The translations under genes and the position numbers were made by a program. DNA of 64,000 bases, from NCBI GenBank assembly GCA_002633005.1, contig NMRA01000010.1:1462982-1526981 (forward strand). The letters run 5' to 3'. Each line of letters starts with the position of its first letter. Positions within the stretch are counted from its first letter, which is position 1. Of the stretch, positions 33,493 to 47,700 are shown one piece after another. A model generated the notes under the pieces. It was given only the letters and a program-made list of their open reading frames with translations. It was not told where the DNA came from and searched no databases. Source of the stretch: Phoronis australis (Eukaryota > Phoronida > Phoronidae).

Positions 33493-36400
33493 TCACTCAA
33501 TTCCTTTAGCGCGAAGTTCTTCCCTCACTCTAGCCAGATAGCCAGGATCAGGATAGCCAAACCTACAGAGAAGATAAATATGAACACCAAAACATCAACA
33601 ACATCAAAAAAGCAGACACGATTTGTGGAACAAAACATATTATATCACAATATTACCCTCGAATGGCAGATACAACCGTGCAATAACTCATAAAGTTATC
33701 TCACTAGTGAGATAACATTTTGGCGGGAAACTGAGGCTGGATTCGAACCCAGGGCCCGGTCTCCAATCTTTTTACTCGAAATGGAACTCGAAATTAGGTT
33801 TGACATTTTCTACTCTACTTTTGGGCGAACTCAAGATAAGTGTCTATTATTCTATGCTCGAGTACACAATAACTTACGAAGATAATTTATTGCCCTTAGT
33901 TCACAGTTTGTAAACCCAATATTTAAGCAATAAGTTCTAGTTTGAACTCGAAATTTCGAGTTTTTACTCGAGTTTGTAGCACGAATATAAGGGTCTTCAA
34001 GGGCAAACTTGAACTAGAAACTCCTATGCATAAACTATAATGTATTCGAGCACAAAAGGAGCAGAGAAATTGCCAAAAATAGTTTCGAGTTCGTTTCGAG
34101 TACAAAGATTAGAGACCGGGCCCAGGCCTCATGTGTTTCGAGTCGCCGACTTCACCACTACTCCTCTTGGGGCTAACAACCCTCGGGTGATAATTCTCCA
34201 AAATCCACTCGGGCTCTAGATAACGGGAGATAACGACTTTGCCATGTAATAATCTATATTTATACCACAATATTAGCGTCGAATGGCACTAAAATACAAC
34301 CGTGTAAAAACCCATTTGGCGGTTTCGCACCCGGGTCTCAAGAGTTTCGAGTCGCCGACTTTACCACTACACCACTCAGCGGCTGACGTCATCAAACGTG
34401 AAAATATAATACTTAAAGTCCTTGTTGCAAACTGCCCATGTGGTTCTAGTATCCGAAAATACTTACTACATAAAATCTTATTTTCGACACCCTTTTCTTT
34501 ACATTCTTTTCGCCTTTCTTGCCAAAAGCGACTTTTCAACCGTATTTGACCCTTTTCTCTGAGCGTATGATTACCGGTTGTCATCGGTTATTTCCGTACC
34601 CACATTTCCGGCTCATCAGTTCAGGAACTTGTCCTGAATGCCGCCATTTTTTCCTTGTAACTGAATGTGCTATGGCTTGCTCGAAAAGTCTTCATTATAT
34701 TGTTTTATTAGTAATATATCGTGATTCGTTTGCATATGTAGTGTATTTATAGTTTGTAGTTTGTGGTCGTTGATTTTTTTTGAAATGTTACGCGTACTTA
34801 GTATGTTAAAATAGCATTGGTGTTTAGTTCCTTACGTAGGCCGGTCGAACCTAGGAACCAATATGGGTCGAACCAATTTTTTTCGGTTTTATTTTTTTCC
34901 TCGTTTTGAAAAAGTACTTTGCTATCATCGGAAAGGTAGTACATTCTACTCAGTAAAAATCGAAAAAGTATCAAAATCGGGGCAAGCACTGTAAAGTTAT
35001 TGCAAGTTTTGTGGCGAAATTTGGGTCACTTTGTTTGGATCGCGTCGGCCATATTGGAGGACAGCGGGATGAGTTACGAGTTTAAAACTTTGTGTAAATT
35101 GTTTTCGCCAACAAATTACGGTGAAATTTAGTTAGACATATCTTTACTTACTATTCTGCACGATTTAGCAGTGTTCACCAAATTTCAGCCTCGCAGTTGT
35201 TACTCATTAAGTGATAAATGTGCTCACAATTCCCGTTGGACTTCGTCTCATTTCTGGCGGCACCTACAATGTCGACTTTTGCTGAACTGAAAGGCATGTT
35301 CAATCGGCTACTTTGTAATTTGTGAAGATTTAACGTTGATACATTTTGACAAACGTTGCTACAAAAAAGAAACTTTGTTCAATTTTCGTGTTTTTTGTGT
35401 TTGTGGCCAGCGACCAGTTAGGCCTAAGGGTAGTCTTGGCGCAAAGCTGCCTCCCGTTCAGTAACGCTAGGACCTCGCTAAAAAGCAAGACTTCGCGAGA
35501 ATACGTGAGATTTCGCCGTGTATTTTGAATAAGAACACGTGACTTTGACTAGGTTTTAGCTAGGTCCTAGCGTAGGTCCTAGCGTCTACTGAACGCACGC
35601 CTGTATAGGCCTACTAACAAGCTGTATTTTGACTATAGTCTTCACTGGTTGCTGGTGACTGAGGCTAACTAAAGTCTGCCGCGGCAGTGTTACACAGGAC
35701 TAACCAGCCCGTAATTTCATGCAAGTATCTGAAACTACCCTTGAATATATGCAGCATTTATCATTTGACCATTTTACTTCGACAAAACAGCTTGCAACCG
35801 CATGCATTTACCGTTCGCCAGTGTCTGGTCTCGATCCGCACCGGGTCCGATAGGCTGCGGTCCCGAGTCTGGCAAAATAATTTCTGTCAAAATTTATTCG
35901 CCACATTTCTTCAGCAAATTCCATAAAATTGTCCGTAGTTTGATTTTATCAAAATTAAGGCGCGCTGTCGATTTTTTTATCCCCGTTTGCTGGCTGGTAA
36001 CAGTACAGGCACTGCTCCAGTCGCACTGACGGCGTTTTCTCGGCCTGGGTTCCTGAATGAATTGTACTTCCGGGTTCGCGGCAAGTTCAAAATGGTGGTG
36101 TTTCTTCGGGTGCGAATCGTGAGTGGCGCGTTCATTTAAACTGTTTTCGAGTACGGATCGTGTATTAGTTATGGGGTAGGTACTTCTTGGATCCTTATAA
36201 CATCTTCTAACCATGTAATAAGGGTTAACAACGCGTGAGACAAGGACTTTAAATGAGCACGCGCAACAATCGCATGTTCAGCAAAGGGCATTGCACCGAC
36301 ATTTATACGCTATGAAAAATAAGACGCATAACTTCCATAAAAACGGTATTTTAATTCAGTGAAAGTTTTCTCTCGTGCGCTCTCACTTGTAAATCACCGA

Positions 36401-39400
36401 TCTCCAATTTGAATGCGCTTATCGTGTCGTCGGGATCCTTTGTCTTGAGCATTATCCTCAGTTATTAGTGGTAACCTACTTTAGCAGACGATATTTTCCC
36501 GGTCGAAACTTAGCGTGATAAAATGTGTAGTAAGCTATAATAATTGCTAAACCTAAATTTATAGATTCAGTTTATTTCCATCTCATTTAAATTTTCAATT
36601 GTTTTGAGTAAAAGCAAAAATAGCTCGGCTTTTCTTAAAAGGTCACGACCTCCGACCCCGGTTCTCTAAAATAGAAAGTAGTTACATAGCCGAGGCGAGT
36701 CGAGAAATGTAGATCGATTCATTGCAATGTTTTTCGTTTAATATGTGGTATAAATAGATTATTACAAGGCGAAGTCGTTATCCCCCGTTATCTAGAGCCC
36801 GAGTGGATTTTGGAGAATCAACAGCTTGTTTGTTTTCATGAAAACATAGGTGGATAGGTGGCATACGCATGCCAGATCATGCATAATTGATACGTACTCG
36901 TGCCCACTTGGAAAACCAGCGCAATTAAAACCTTGGTTGTATGCGTTTGTGGTGGTTTCCAATAGGTCGACACTTTGACTGAAGATGTAATGGCTGGTGT
37001 TTTTTTTTTTTTCTTTGAGTTGTGAGGGTTAGGATTCAAAATCAGTCGGGTATAGACCATAATCAATTATATGTATGCTTTCTGTCCTAAGGGGAGCAAC
37101 GCAAAGGGAGCCGTGGCTAACTTTCACGTAATACATTAGCATATTGTGATCAGAGAACGGATTCGATTAACACATTTAGGCCAGAGCTATTATTTTATTC
37201 TTGTAAAGTCCCACAAGCCCAAACCCAACATGGCACAGCAGGTATGGTCTACTGGGCATTTGAATTTGGAAGCGAAAACGAGCAAAAAACTAACATGGCC
37301 TACACCTCCTACAAACTGTGTCCTGGACTTGAAGCCGTGTGGATAAATTCTGCCACACTCACGTTTTTTTTCTAGTGATCTCTGTGTAAAGTCTTTTTCA
37401 AGCACGCTACACCAAAATGTCCTCTACGATGTGTTTTGGTCATGTTTACTGAACGAGGATAAAGTACACAGCATAATCGCAAACATTTTTATGTCGGTTC
37501 TCCACGCCACCTGTTGATCACATATTCATATTAATAGAACAACATTACCCTATCGGATCCCATGGGAGCAAACGACTGTAGCACAATGCAGTAAAGCAAC
37601 CATTTGAGTTCATTCGTAGATTACACCAAACGTTAGTCATTCAGGTGTAGAATCAGATGCCAGATGCAGTACCTGTTTGGATTGAGCTGTTATGTTGGAT
37701 ATTTATATAATGAGCTCCCCTAAACTTTTCATAGCACAAGTTGCAGTGAGAAAATTAATTAACTTGCACACAAATCACCTGTACTCGAAAATGTGTTTTA
37801 GACTTCAGTGGCGGTATAAGATGGTTGATGTTTCTGTAAGTCATGCTGCCATATACAGTCATAATTCCAGCTTCAAATTCAAATTCATATTTACTCAGAT
37901 GTTGTAAAGAAAGACATTTGTGAAACGCTATGGGGGTGAATTTATATTATTTTGTGCTTGTTCATCCCTAGATTCTTGATAATGTTTTATGGTTTACATG
38001 AGCTCATATTCATTTAGTCTAAAAATCTACTACAAGCTTTTGTCAGTGGCAGGTACTTTTCTATCTTCGTTCTGTATATATCGTTGATTTGCATTGCACG
38101 TGCTCGAAACGCACCATAAAACCACCGTACGCTTTCGTTCACAGCCAATGACCGTGGTACTAAGATGGTGAGCAGTCGTAGCGTTTACATGTTCGCGCGA
38201 ACTCATTGGATGCAATTACTAGCTTGTCAGTCGTGTGATAACCACCTAATGCCAAACACAGCATACACTGTTGCGAGCCAGAATTAGCGAAAACTGTAAA
38301 AGTTCGAAACCTGACAAATGGTATTCAATAGCGGATTTGCAGCGACGCCATATTGAAATTAGGTTAAAATGGTGCATTGTGGGTGCTGTGGTCAGGATTC
38401 TGAAAGCGGCCATAGTAACAAGCATAATACGCGGTATGAGCGCGCAGAAAACTTACGGCGGATACACTTGTGTTCCTGGCTGCTTCAAAAACAACAAGAG
38501 AGATAAAAATCTGAGTTTTTGTGTTCCCTGCAAACCAAGAACTTCGTGAAAATGGATAAACAACATTAGGAGAGCTAGGAGTAAGGGGAAATTTAGCGCA
38601 TTCAAACCAACGCGGAGCCATCTAGTAGGCAACACGTAGCCCCTCGGTTGGCCATATAGGGGCTACAATACTTCCATTCGCTTTCTGTATTCATTTCGTT
38701 ACTTCAGTGTATTTTAAATGGGCCGTGAACGGATTTGGGTTACCGATTTTGAGTTTTCACCTTGTCAATAATACAATCTACACATAAAACTATCATTTAA
38801 GAAACGCTTACTTTCATCATTGGTCCTTTTTACTTCTATTCATATCTTTGATGAAGCTTAGTTGTGAGAATTAAGTTGACTTTGGCGAAGAATTACAACT
38901 CCACTATTTTGGTTGCCGTTAATTTTATCACCGCGTGCGCGATAACCACAAAGCATGTCAACTGAATCCCGTGAGTTAGGCAAAGGTTAGCGCGAGACTG
39001 AGCGAAACGCGTGACGCTATCGCGCGACACTTGTAAAATAGCATGAGAAGGTATCGGGTGAAACTTGTAAAATGTGTGTCCCTTGGACTTTTTATTCGTC
39101 AACATGCGTAATTTCACGTAACTTCCTCAAAATGGCACCCGGTAACTGAGAGAAACTCGAGCAAACCGCGACAGATTTTCATCGATTTGTTTAAGTTTTG
39201 CTGACTAAATTGTATCCAGAGTCGTGGTTTTTATATGTGTTAATTATAACTCCGTGTTCCTATATGTATGGTTCATTTGATTTTATTTGCTGCATTTTGA
39301 AATGAGTAACTTTTTGTAAGGATGTACTATCGCCCCTGAATGCCTGCGGCATCCAGTGCGATGTAATTGCCTAGGGGGCCATCGTGTGTGCAGCGAACAT

Positions 39401-41749
39401 TTTCCTGGTGAAAAAAGACTTAATATGAGAATAACATTCCGACGGAGTTTCCTTATAAAATTAACGTCTCTAGCATATCCACGGCGAAAGCTACAAAAGT
39501 TAAGCAACCGGAACTCTCCGATTGTCTGAAACCGGAGGAGATTTCCGAAATCAACGCCGATAGCCCCAATACTGAACATGACGACAGTCGTGCCCTCGGT
39601 CACTGATCATAGCTGCGCTGTGTTTACGAGAGAGAGGACTTGCTTGGTATTATAAAGCAAAAAAATGAAACATGGTTTTTAGTTTGCAAATCACTCCAAA
39701 TGCACACACTGTCCAGCCTGCTCAAGACATGCCTGACCACAAGCTATCCCATGAGCCTTCGCGAAGGAAGTAACTCGCACATGCGCAATGCGTAGTTCGT
39801 CTGCGCTGCAAATCCGCTATTGGTCAAAAATGCTTCTAACTGGTTTGAGCATAAACGGCTTGTCGCCAGACGATTTCGACTAGAGCGCCTAATAGAGGGA
39901 AAGTAACATACTTACTTGTATTGTGACAGCTGACGCATTAAGTAAAAGTTCCCTGAAGGCAATACAATTAACCAAAACGCACAGGTGAAGACACCCGTTC
40001 TACACAATTTTCACTGCCTTGCTGCTCTTATTTACGCGTAAGTCTTCATACATGTTATTTACTTACGCAGTTGGTCCTCCTGTCAGCCTTGTTTTGTGGT
40101 GGATGTCGTTCCATATAACACAGTTATCGGCACCAGTTGTTACTGATCTACCCACTGTGAAGACCAGACGAGCATCAAAAGCCTTCCTTAACAATCTGGC
40201 AATTTCATTGCCTTCAGCCGTATTGGGAAGATATGCTGTCCGACTTGTGCCTGTGTATTTTTTTCCGGGATTGGGGTGCTCCTTCTGAAATTGTTATAAC
40301 GAAACTTTCAAAGAGGAAATTAGGATGCAGACATGGAAAGCTTCCTGCTTGAGGTATCGTGTAAAATGTCTGATAAGGTCATGCCAATACTCAAAGATTT
40401 TCCGATATTATCTTAGAAATGAAATAAGAAAATGTAAACCAAAACGTCTTTCTAGATAAAACTTGAAAATGAAGCGATGGCTACTAAACATCGGCTGACG
40501 CCTGGAGTTGCCCCACCGATACCATGGGGCAAAATACTGAGAGTAGAAACTAAGGCTTCCTTGTTCAGGTATCGTGACATCAACATTCCCTAAGTCAAAA
40601 CTTGATAGCTGGCCGCGACTTTGAAAGTGAGGTCAACGCTATCAAAATTAGATGATCACAGTGGCGGATCTAGGATATCACAAGGGGGGGGGCCCAACAT
40701 TTTGTTCGGCTGTAAACATTTGCGCAAACTGAACCACGATTGTAGATGCGCATAGCACCAAATGTGGGGAGGTCGGGAGGGGGGNNNNNNNNNNNNNNNN
40801 NNNNNNNNNNNNNNNNNNNNNNNNNNNNNNNNNNNNNNNNNNNNNNNNNNNNNNNNNNNNNNNNNNNNNNNNNNNNNNNNNNNNNNNNNNNNNNNNNNNN
40901 NNNNNNNNNNNNNNNNNNNNNNNNNNNNNNNNNNNNNNNNNNNNNNNNNNNNNNNNNNNNNNNNNNNNNNNNNNNNNNNNNNNNNNNNNNNNNNNNNNNN
41001 NNNNNNNNNNNNNNNNNNNNNNNNNNNNNNNNNNNNNNNNNNNNNNNNNNNNNNNNNNNNNNNNNNNNNNNNNNNNNNNNNNNNNNNNNNNNNNNNNNNN
41101 NNNNNNNNNNNNNNNNNNNNNNNNNNNNNNNNNNNNNNNNNNNNNNNNNNNNNNNNNNNNNNNNNNNNNNNNNNNNNNNNNNNNNNNNNNNNNNNNNNNN
41201 NNNNNNNNNNNNNNNNNNNNNNNNNNNNNNNNNNNNNNNNNNNNGCCTATGGATCATAACAAAATATTTCTGAAGCTCCTGCTTAAGATATCGCACCTGC
41301 AATATATCCCAAAAGTCAAATTTGATTTTCTCGCTGCAACCTCGAACATCGTGTCAAGATCACGAAATCGAATGCCGCCTGGAGTTGCCCAAACCTTACC
41401 GCGATACGTAAACGAAATGTAAACCTTCTTTCAAGGGATCGGTATTGCACGCCAACACTACTGTGTGCCTAAAGGGTGCACTGACGAACAGTCGTGGGGA
41501 CTATGCCCCAAAAGGTATTTTTGTTTGGCGTGGTGTGTTTATTTAGTTCATTCATCTTAGGGCACTAGAAATATTAAAAGATTATGACAATTTTCACTGG
41601 CACTTACTCCTTGGGTCCCATTCTGGAAATCATAGGTAAGAATAATCGCTCCCGTGCGAGCATAACCGTTCAAATGCAGATTGCGATCACGTCTAATTTT
41701 CATAGTTCCGTTGAGTGGCTGCGTCCCGGTGAGAATCCCGTAGACTTTA
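33493..41749 (-). CDS. DTX3L: Gene B Deltex C-terminal (DTC) domain, three exon parts
   Basis: The exon ending at 41608 gives [19 protein letters not shown] and GAIILTYDF. Exon 40284-40067 gives [20 protein letters not shown], the [14 protein letters not shown] segment and [10 protein letters not shown]. Exon 33562-33493 gives [20 protein letters not shown] and stops with IE then TGA. By end-counting against human DTX3L, H707 and E733, which catalyse ubiquitin transfer to ADP-ribose, correspond to H1887 and E1913; both are present. The last intron is 6.5 kb and the one before it holds the N gap, so the domain is easily missed by automatic annotation. Confidence 0.93.
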
Positions 41750-44700
41750 TTACATATAGGACATGTTTTCTTTTGCTTAAACCACGCCGTAATACACTCT
41801 GTACAGAAAGAATGTTTGCAGTCTGGCAATACTTTTGGATCTTTTAATGTACTAACGCAAATAGGACAGTCATCTTCAGCATGAGATGTTGACGGATCCG
41901 GGGACTTCATGACGACATCTGACCAAGACGGATCCCGCTTATCAACACTAGGTCTGAAGGGCTTGAAGTCATCTTCTGTTTCTCTACTTTGAAGAGCTTT
42001 AGCTTGCACCACATCGGTGTTGTTCTCTTCATGTTGACCGAGTACATTGATATGTGAAGAAAACAACTTCGATTCACTTTTCAGACCTCTCCCACCCATC
42101 TCAGCGGAACTCCCCCTACCTGGCATTTCCGACGAATGGTCGTTCGAGTCTTCATACCGGTTACCTGAGTCGTATGGCCCGCGTTTTTCGTGCGAAAGTA
42201 CGAACGTTGTTTTCGTGCTTGAGCCTTTGTCTTCACTATTCCCCCATGCTTCGTCACTTTGGGTTCGTTTATGATACGCACCAAATACTTCTGCTACGCC
42301 ATCAGTGGCACGACTATCTTTATTTACAATTATGATTTCGTTTAATATCCGACTTCCTACAGTCGTCCGGCTGAAGTTTACGATTACCTCTTTTAGTGTT
42401 TTCGCACACTCGGGGACGGAGAAGATCCCTACTCCTGTAAATAAATTTGAAAATTGGAATGTCCAAAATCATAATAACTGTGAGTCGCCATGAAATGAAA
42501 CGATGACAAAACCAATATGAAATATCCAGCACTAGAAAATGTAACCGGCTGATTAAAATGCATGCTTTAGTAAGACGATCTACATGCACATCTGATGTTT
42601 AAGCAAGTTGTTCAGCTCCAATGACAATACCCATAACGTAAAACCGAGGTCTGTAGGCCTACGGCAGGTAAAATGAATGGAAATCTCTGTTGACCATTGT
42701 TCAACTGTTTTGAATTATGCTCCATTTGAGTCAGAGTTGAATGCAACTTTAAATCGCTAGTTGTTTACAGAAAGACCTTGAAGGCAAGACGCCGCCAAGT
42801 GTGCGGAGCCACGACTGCCAAGATTTTGCCCAGAATTTATAAGAATTGAAATAGGTTCTGTCAGATACCTTTAGTCGCGGTTGTGTGTGTCGGTATAAAG
42901 AAAATAGTCTTCCCATAAAAGGGTTATCAATTGGATTATTGACACCTTCCAAGTTGAGTCATCATCTTCCGAAAGATGTCGCAAAATTTTAGGAAATGAC
43001 GCGTGCTCATGTCACGTGTGCGACAGACATTTTTGTGACAATAGGCAAACAAATGAAGTTCATTAGATTGTTTTTCACTCAAGCGGCTGCAACCCGCTGC
43101 AAGGTGAGTGTTGATTGACTCCTAGATTTGCATGCGCCTGCTCCGCTCGCTAGCTCTACATGTTGATATAAGTTTCAGGACGAGGTGACGAGCAGAACTA
43201 TACCCGGGCTGTAGGAAATATCGGGGATGTAACGGAGCTCAATAACGTAGTGCTACCAAGCTTTATTTTGGCGAGTCTTTACACTGCTAGCTGACCGGTT
43301 ACGTCATAACCCGCAGTATCATACAAAGGCCTTGCTAACTACATTTTGTCCGGCGGTCATGTTCAGTCCCCGGCGGTCCTGTTTTATGGTGGGGCGGTCA
43401 TGTTTCTAGGTGCGTCAGTCCTATTTTCTGGTGTGGCGGTCCCATTTGATCCCCGGAGGTCCTATTTTGGGTGAGTCAGTCCGATTTAGAGGACCGGCGG
43501 TCATGTTGTTTCTAACTCGTGTTTATAAGAATTGAAATGGGTTCTGTCAGATACCTTTAGTCGCGGTTGTGTGTGTCGGTATAAAGAAAATAGTCTTCCC
43601 ATAAAAGGGTTATCAATTGGATTATTGACACCTTCCATTTATTGATGCGGCTACACTGTATTCACGTCTATTTATGTTTGCACTGGAATTCATAAAATGA
43701 CTTGAATTTGTAAAGAATTGTTCCGTAAGTGTCTGGGCAAAAAGAACACCTAACAATAACTCCAGTTTTTTTAAAACTTTAAGGGTGATGCCAGTAGCTC
43801 CATTATACAGCCTTGGTCATACCTATCGTACACGCACTAACGGTCGATTCAAATATTCACATCGTTGTGACATACCGCGGTCCATCATCGCCACCGCATT
43901 GTTCTGCAATTAGATTTTCGCGACATAGCATGCATGCCAGTTCGTGACATATAATGTCAAGTGCTTGACCCGTTTAGCCCAGGGCCTGTTTCTGAATGTT
44001 TTTCGAAAATAGCACAATGATTTTCCTGTCTTAACTCACGATTGTAATTTTCAACACTTTGTTTCGCACGGTAACACTATCGCTAAGTGTCAGAGTAAAA
44101 GCTACCAATCAATCGGACTCAACATCATGTATAAACATTTTCAAACCATTACCGCAACAAAAGTTTTAACGATATTTGATCTTATGAAACATGTTTCGTG
44201 GTCGCAGGTGCTACAACGCACCAGTGGACGCGGAAGAAGTATTATATGTAAGAACAATCTGACCCCCTTGAGAGCAAACCTCCAACCAAAGCTCGTCAAA
44301 ACCTTAAACTTCTGAAATTCTGAAGATATAAATAATTAAGTGCCCTGAAAATGAAACTTTTAATCAGTATTATGCTATAAAAAGATTAGCCGCGTCGCAT
44401 TTACTCACCAGTTCCAATGAGTGGGACTGCAACCGATTTTACTTCCAACGTGGTATTTCCCAAATTGAGGACATTGTAAAATGTACGTTGGAGGTCTGCA
44501 TACTGGTCATCCTTCCTGAAGTATTTATTTGTTGGTACAACGGCGTGGATTACATACCAACAAGTACTTAGTAGTTTCCCAGTTGAGTCCTGCTCAATGG
44601 CTTCAGCGTCCACTATTAAACGTCTTGATCTCTGCCTGCTTTCAACTATCTGTCTGGTCATTTTACCAAACTTGTCGCCACCTGCAGAAGCAATTGCCTG

Positions 44701-47700
44701 GGAAATTCCCCCAGCATTACTTAACTTGCAATCGGTGGGGTTTACTATGGCACCTACTTTAACTTTAGTGATGTCATCAGTTAGCATGCGGACAACCAGT
44801 CCTTCAGGTGTGGTAAATGTATACCGGTCTTCCACTTCTGAAGCGAGGGACGTTGGAAGCGTATCCTTTTGAAATTCGTCGACGATCTTGCGAGTGGTTG
44901 CGGTGTCTATATTTACCAGGTGAACCGTGGACAGTATCCTAGACCAGTGACAGCGGGAGAAGGCGAAGACAGCTTGTTTTAGTTGCTCTGCACACATACT
45001 GACAGGAACGCCAAATATACCTGACAACAGAAAGCCAATCAGATTTTTTCCCGTAGCGAAAAAATCCAGTTATCACTTAAAATGACTTGGCAATGTATCA
45101 ATGAACAAAAGTGAGTGAAATTATAAAATTTACAAACAAATTTTCTACGAAACAATAAAATCAAATTATTCCTATCATTAAAAAGTCAAGTTTCCACTTA
45201 AAGTAACAGATTTAAATTGCTAACATTAAAATAGAGTGGACATTGGACATTTTTTTCTGTTAAAATCAGTTTTTATCATACCTGAACTTATAAGTGGAAT
45301 AGCTACATCTTTCACTTCCATCTTGCTATCTGCCCACCGGAGGACGTTCATGAAGGTCTTCTGAAGAATTGCCAGGCATTGCTCCTTGTCTCTGTAATCG
45401 TCCCACCTCGGACCAACAGCGTTGATAACAAAAAAAGTATTCAGGACAAGTGCCCCGGATGCATTCTGATACATGACATCACCATCCCTCATTGGGCCAT
45501 TCTGATATATGTAATCTTCACTCTCTCTGTCAAAGCAACGTCCAGCAGCTCTTGAAATGGCTCCAGCTACACCACCACCGTGATTCAAGCGTCTGTTCGC
45601 AGCGTTACATATAGCTCCTACTTTGATTTTTGTGATGTCCGCAGAATATATTTCGACACGTAATCCTTCTGGTGTTTGCTTACAAAGCGTTTCAGCTTTA
45701 GCTGGACTTTCAGGTTTCTGAACAATTTCACTTTTTTCAGGAGGGCGTCTCCCATGACGACTGCTTTTCTGCTCTATCTTGAAATGCTTTCGGAGCACGA
45801 CTTGGACCTTTACAGCATCGTCTTCCAGACCTAGAATCCCAATCTTCTTTTGAGAACATAAATACACTTCGACGTCCTCAGAGTTGTTCTTTTTCAGAAT
45901 TTCGTCGACTTCCTTTTGTCTGTATTCTACAGACGAGCTGCTGAGATCAAGGAAAAATGTTCTCAAATTCTGTAAAATACGACCATAAATGCTTTCCATT
46001 TCTTTTATCACCACAGCGTCTGCAGTCAGACGGACTTCAACAGTACCCTCATATTCTTGCAACTTGCTCACGTTGATCGTGTGAGTGGAGCGTAAATCTT
46101 GATATTCTTTGCTGTATTTCACCATGTAAGAAAATGCCTTTCTGTCAAACGTCTTTACTTCAGGATGATCGAAACCAGATTCTATTCCTGAAGTTTTCTG
46201 CATTTCAGAAACATGATCTTTACTATCTTGGCGATTTCCAAATTGTTCCGAAAAATCAAGTGAATTGTGTGTAGATTTACTGCTTCGATGTTCAAACGGA
46301 ATATTCAGGTCATTTTCAAAATGCATACTAGATGTAGCAAGTAAGCGTTCAATTTCTTTCCTGGCTTCATGAATTTTCTCAGATTGTCCCACTATTCTTA
46401 CCAGTGGATACTGGTTATAAAGACAAGCAAATTCTTTGCAGCTACGGGAAACCTGTTCAATTATTTCCTCCACGTCCGATCTTGTTACTTTGTCATGCAC
46501 GACGTTTACGTGTGTTGTCTTCAATTCTTGCTGCAGTGTTGTGGTGCGGTGTTTTATCAACTGAAACAATGTTTCCATCGAATTCTTATCAAAAGACCAT
46601 ATTTTGAAGGCTATCTCGTTTAACACGTCAGTTAAATGGATGTCAACTCGTACGTCTTCTCTACTGTTTAATTTGGAGTATTCGCCAGGATAGAAATGCC
46701 TCCAAAGCAACCATATGTCAAGCGCCGTGTACGCTGTTGTTGATACGACTTCAGGTTGCTGCACGTCTTCAGTAGTCTCAGTTTCCGATTTAGAGCTCGC
46801 ATATTTCCCAGAAGCTTCTACATCACTTGCTCGAACAGTTGAGCCGCAGTTTCTCTCAGATGGACCGCGCTGTGAGTACTTGTTGTCTTGGTTTTGATAA
46901 AGTACTACCCCTAATCGCTCGCCAACAGTGAATTTTGGATCACTAGCATTTTGGGTTCCAGATGTCTTGTTGCTCGACTGTTCTTTTCCGCCACGAGTTC
47001 CCAAAGATGTCGCTGTATGAATTGATGTTAGCTGCTCCTGAAATATCCGTTTTACCTCACGAACACTCTTAGAATCTGTAGATCTTCCAATTATCCGAAT
47101 CAAGACCCGAGAATCAACATAAAGAAAGACGCCTGGGAATTCTCTATTAATCGCCCCAGTCATGCTTTCCACTTCAGTTTCTGACACCTGATATTGTAGA
47201 AGATTGACGTGAGAGAAAAACGCAATCTTTTTGATGGTAGATTTCACCGTCTTCAGTCTAAGACATAGTTCTTCTAAAAGTTCATGTTCAGCAACGATCT
47301 CTACGGCGACTTTGTCGAAAGTATCTCCGGGCTGAATGGTTGTAGTATCACCGGCAACAGATATAAAATGAGAGTAGTCCTCTTTGTAAAAGTTTTTCCA
47401 AAACAAAAATTTGTCCGTGGACATCATAATTGTTTTAAGTATCTTACCAACAATGGCGTCTTTACATTTAGAGCTGCTACCACCTTCATTTACCACTGAT
47501 GTATTAGCACTCTCGTGTGTTGCAGTCATATTGTATCCACTTGCTTGTTGCTCATGCTGCCCATACGCCTGGCCATGTGTGCGAGGACTATCTGTCTTGC
47601 TCTCTTTTGTGTGTAATTTGTCTTCGTTCCCGCTCGCCGCATCTTGTGACTGAACAACTTCAACGACTTTGTCTTGTAGCTCCGGTTTTTCATCCAGCAT

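Larger units (their letters stand above)
33563..40066 (-). other. Gene B last intron, 6.5 kb
   Basis: It separates the last 22 codons of the DTC domain from the rest. It contains tRNA-type SINE copies at 33650-34460, a palindrome-type copy at 36740-36830, and the THAP relic on plus at 38438-39640. No other gene is supported; the region 35300-36230 is less AT-rich but not assignable. Confidence 0.7.
42435..44408 (-). other. Gene B intron splitting macrodomain 2
   Basis: It contains two near-identical 116-base direct repeats (42836-42951, 43522-43637), a degenerate GC-rich repeat at 43340-43510, and a short dispersed repeat at 43867-43930. No exon is seen. Confidence 0.7.

Noticed and set aside
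40670-41302. Long open frames across the N run
   Set aside because: They consist of unknown residues from the assembly gap; real exons flank the gap in phase without it.
42836-43637. LTR retrotransposon
   Set aside because: Repeat ends lack TG...CA, no primer-binding site or polypurine tract was seen, and the interior has no coding capacity.
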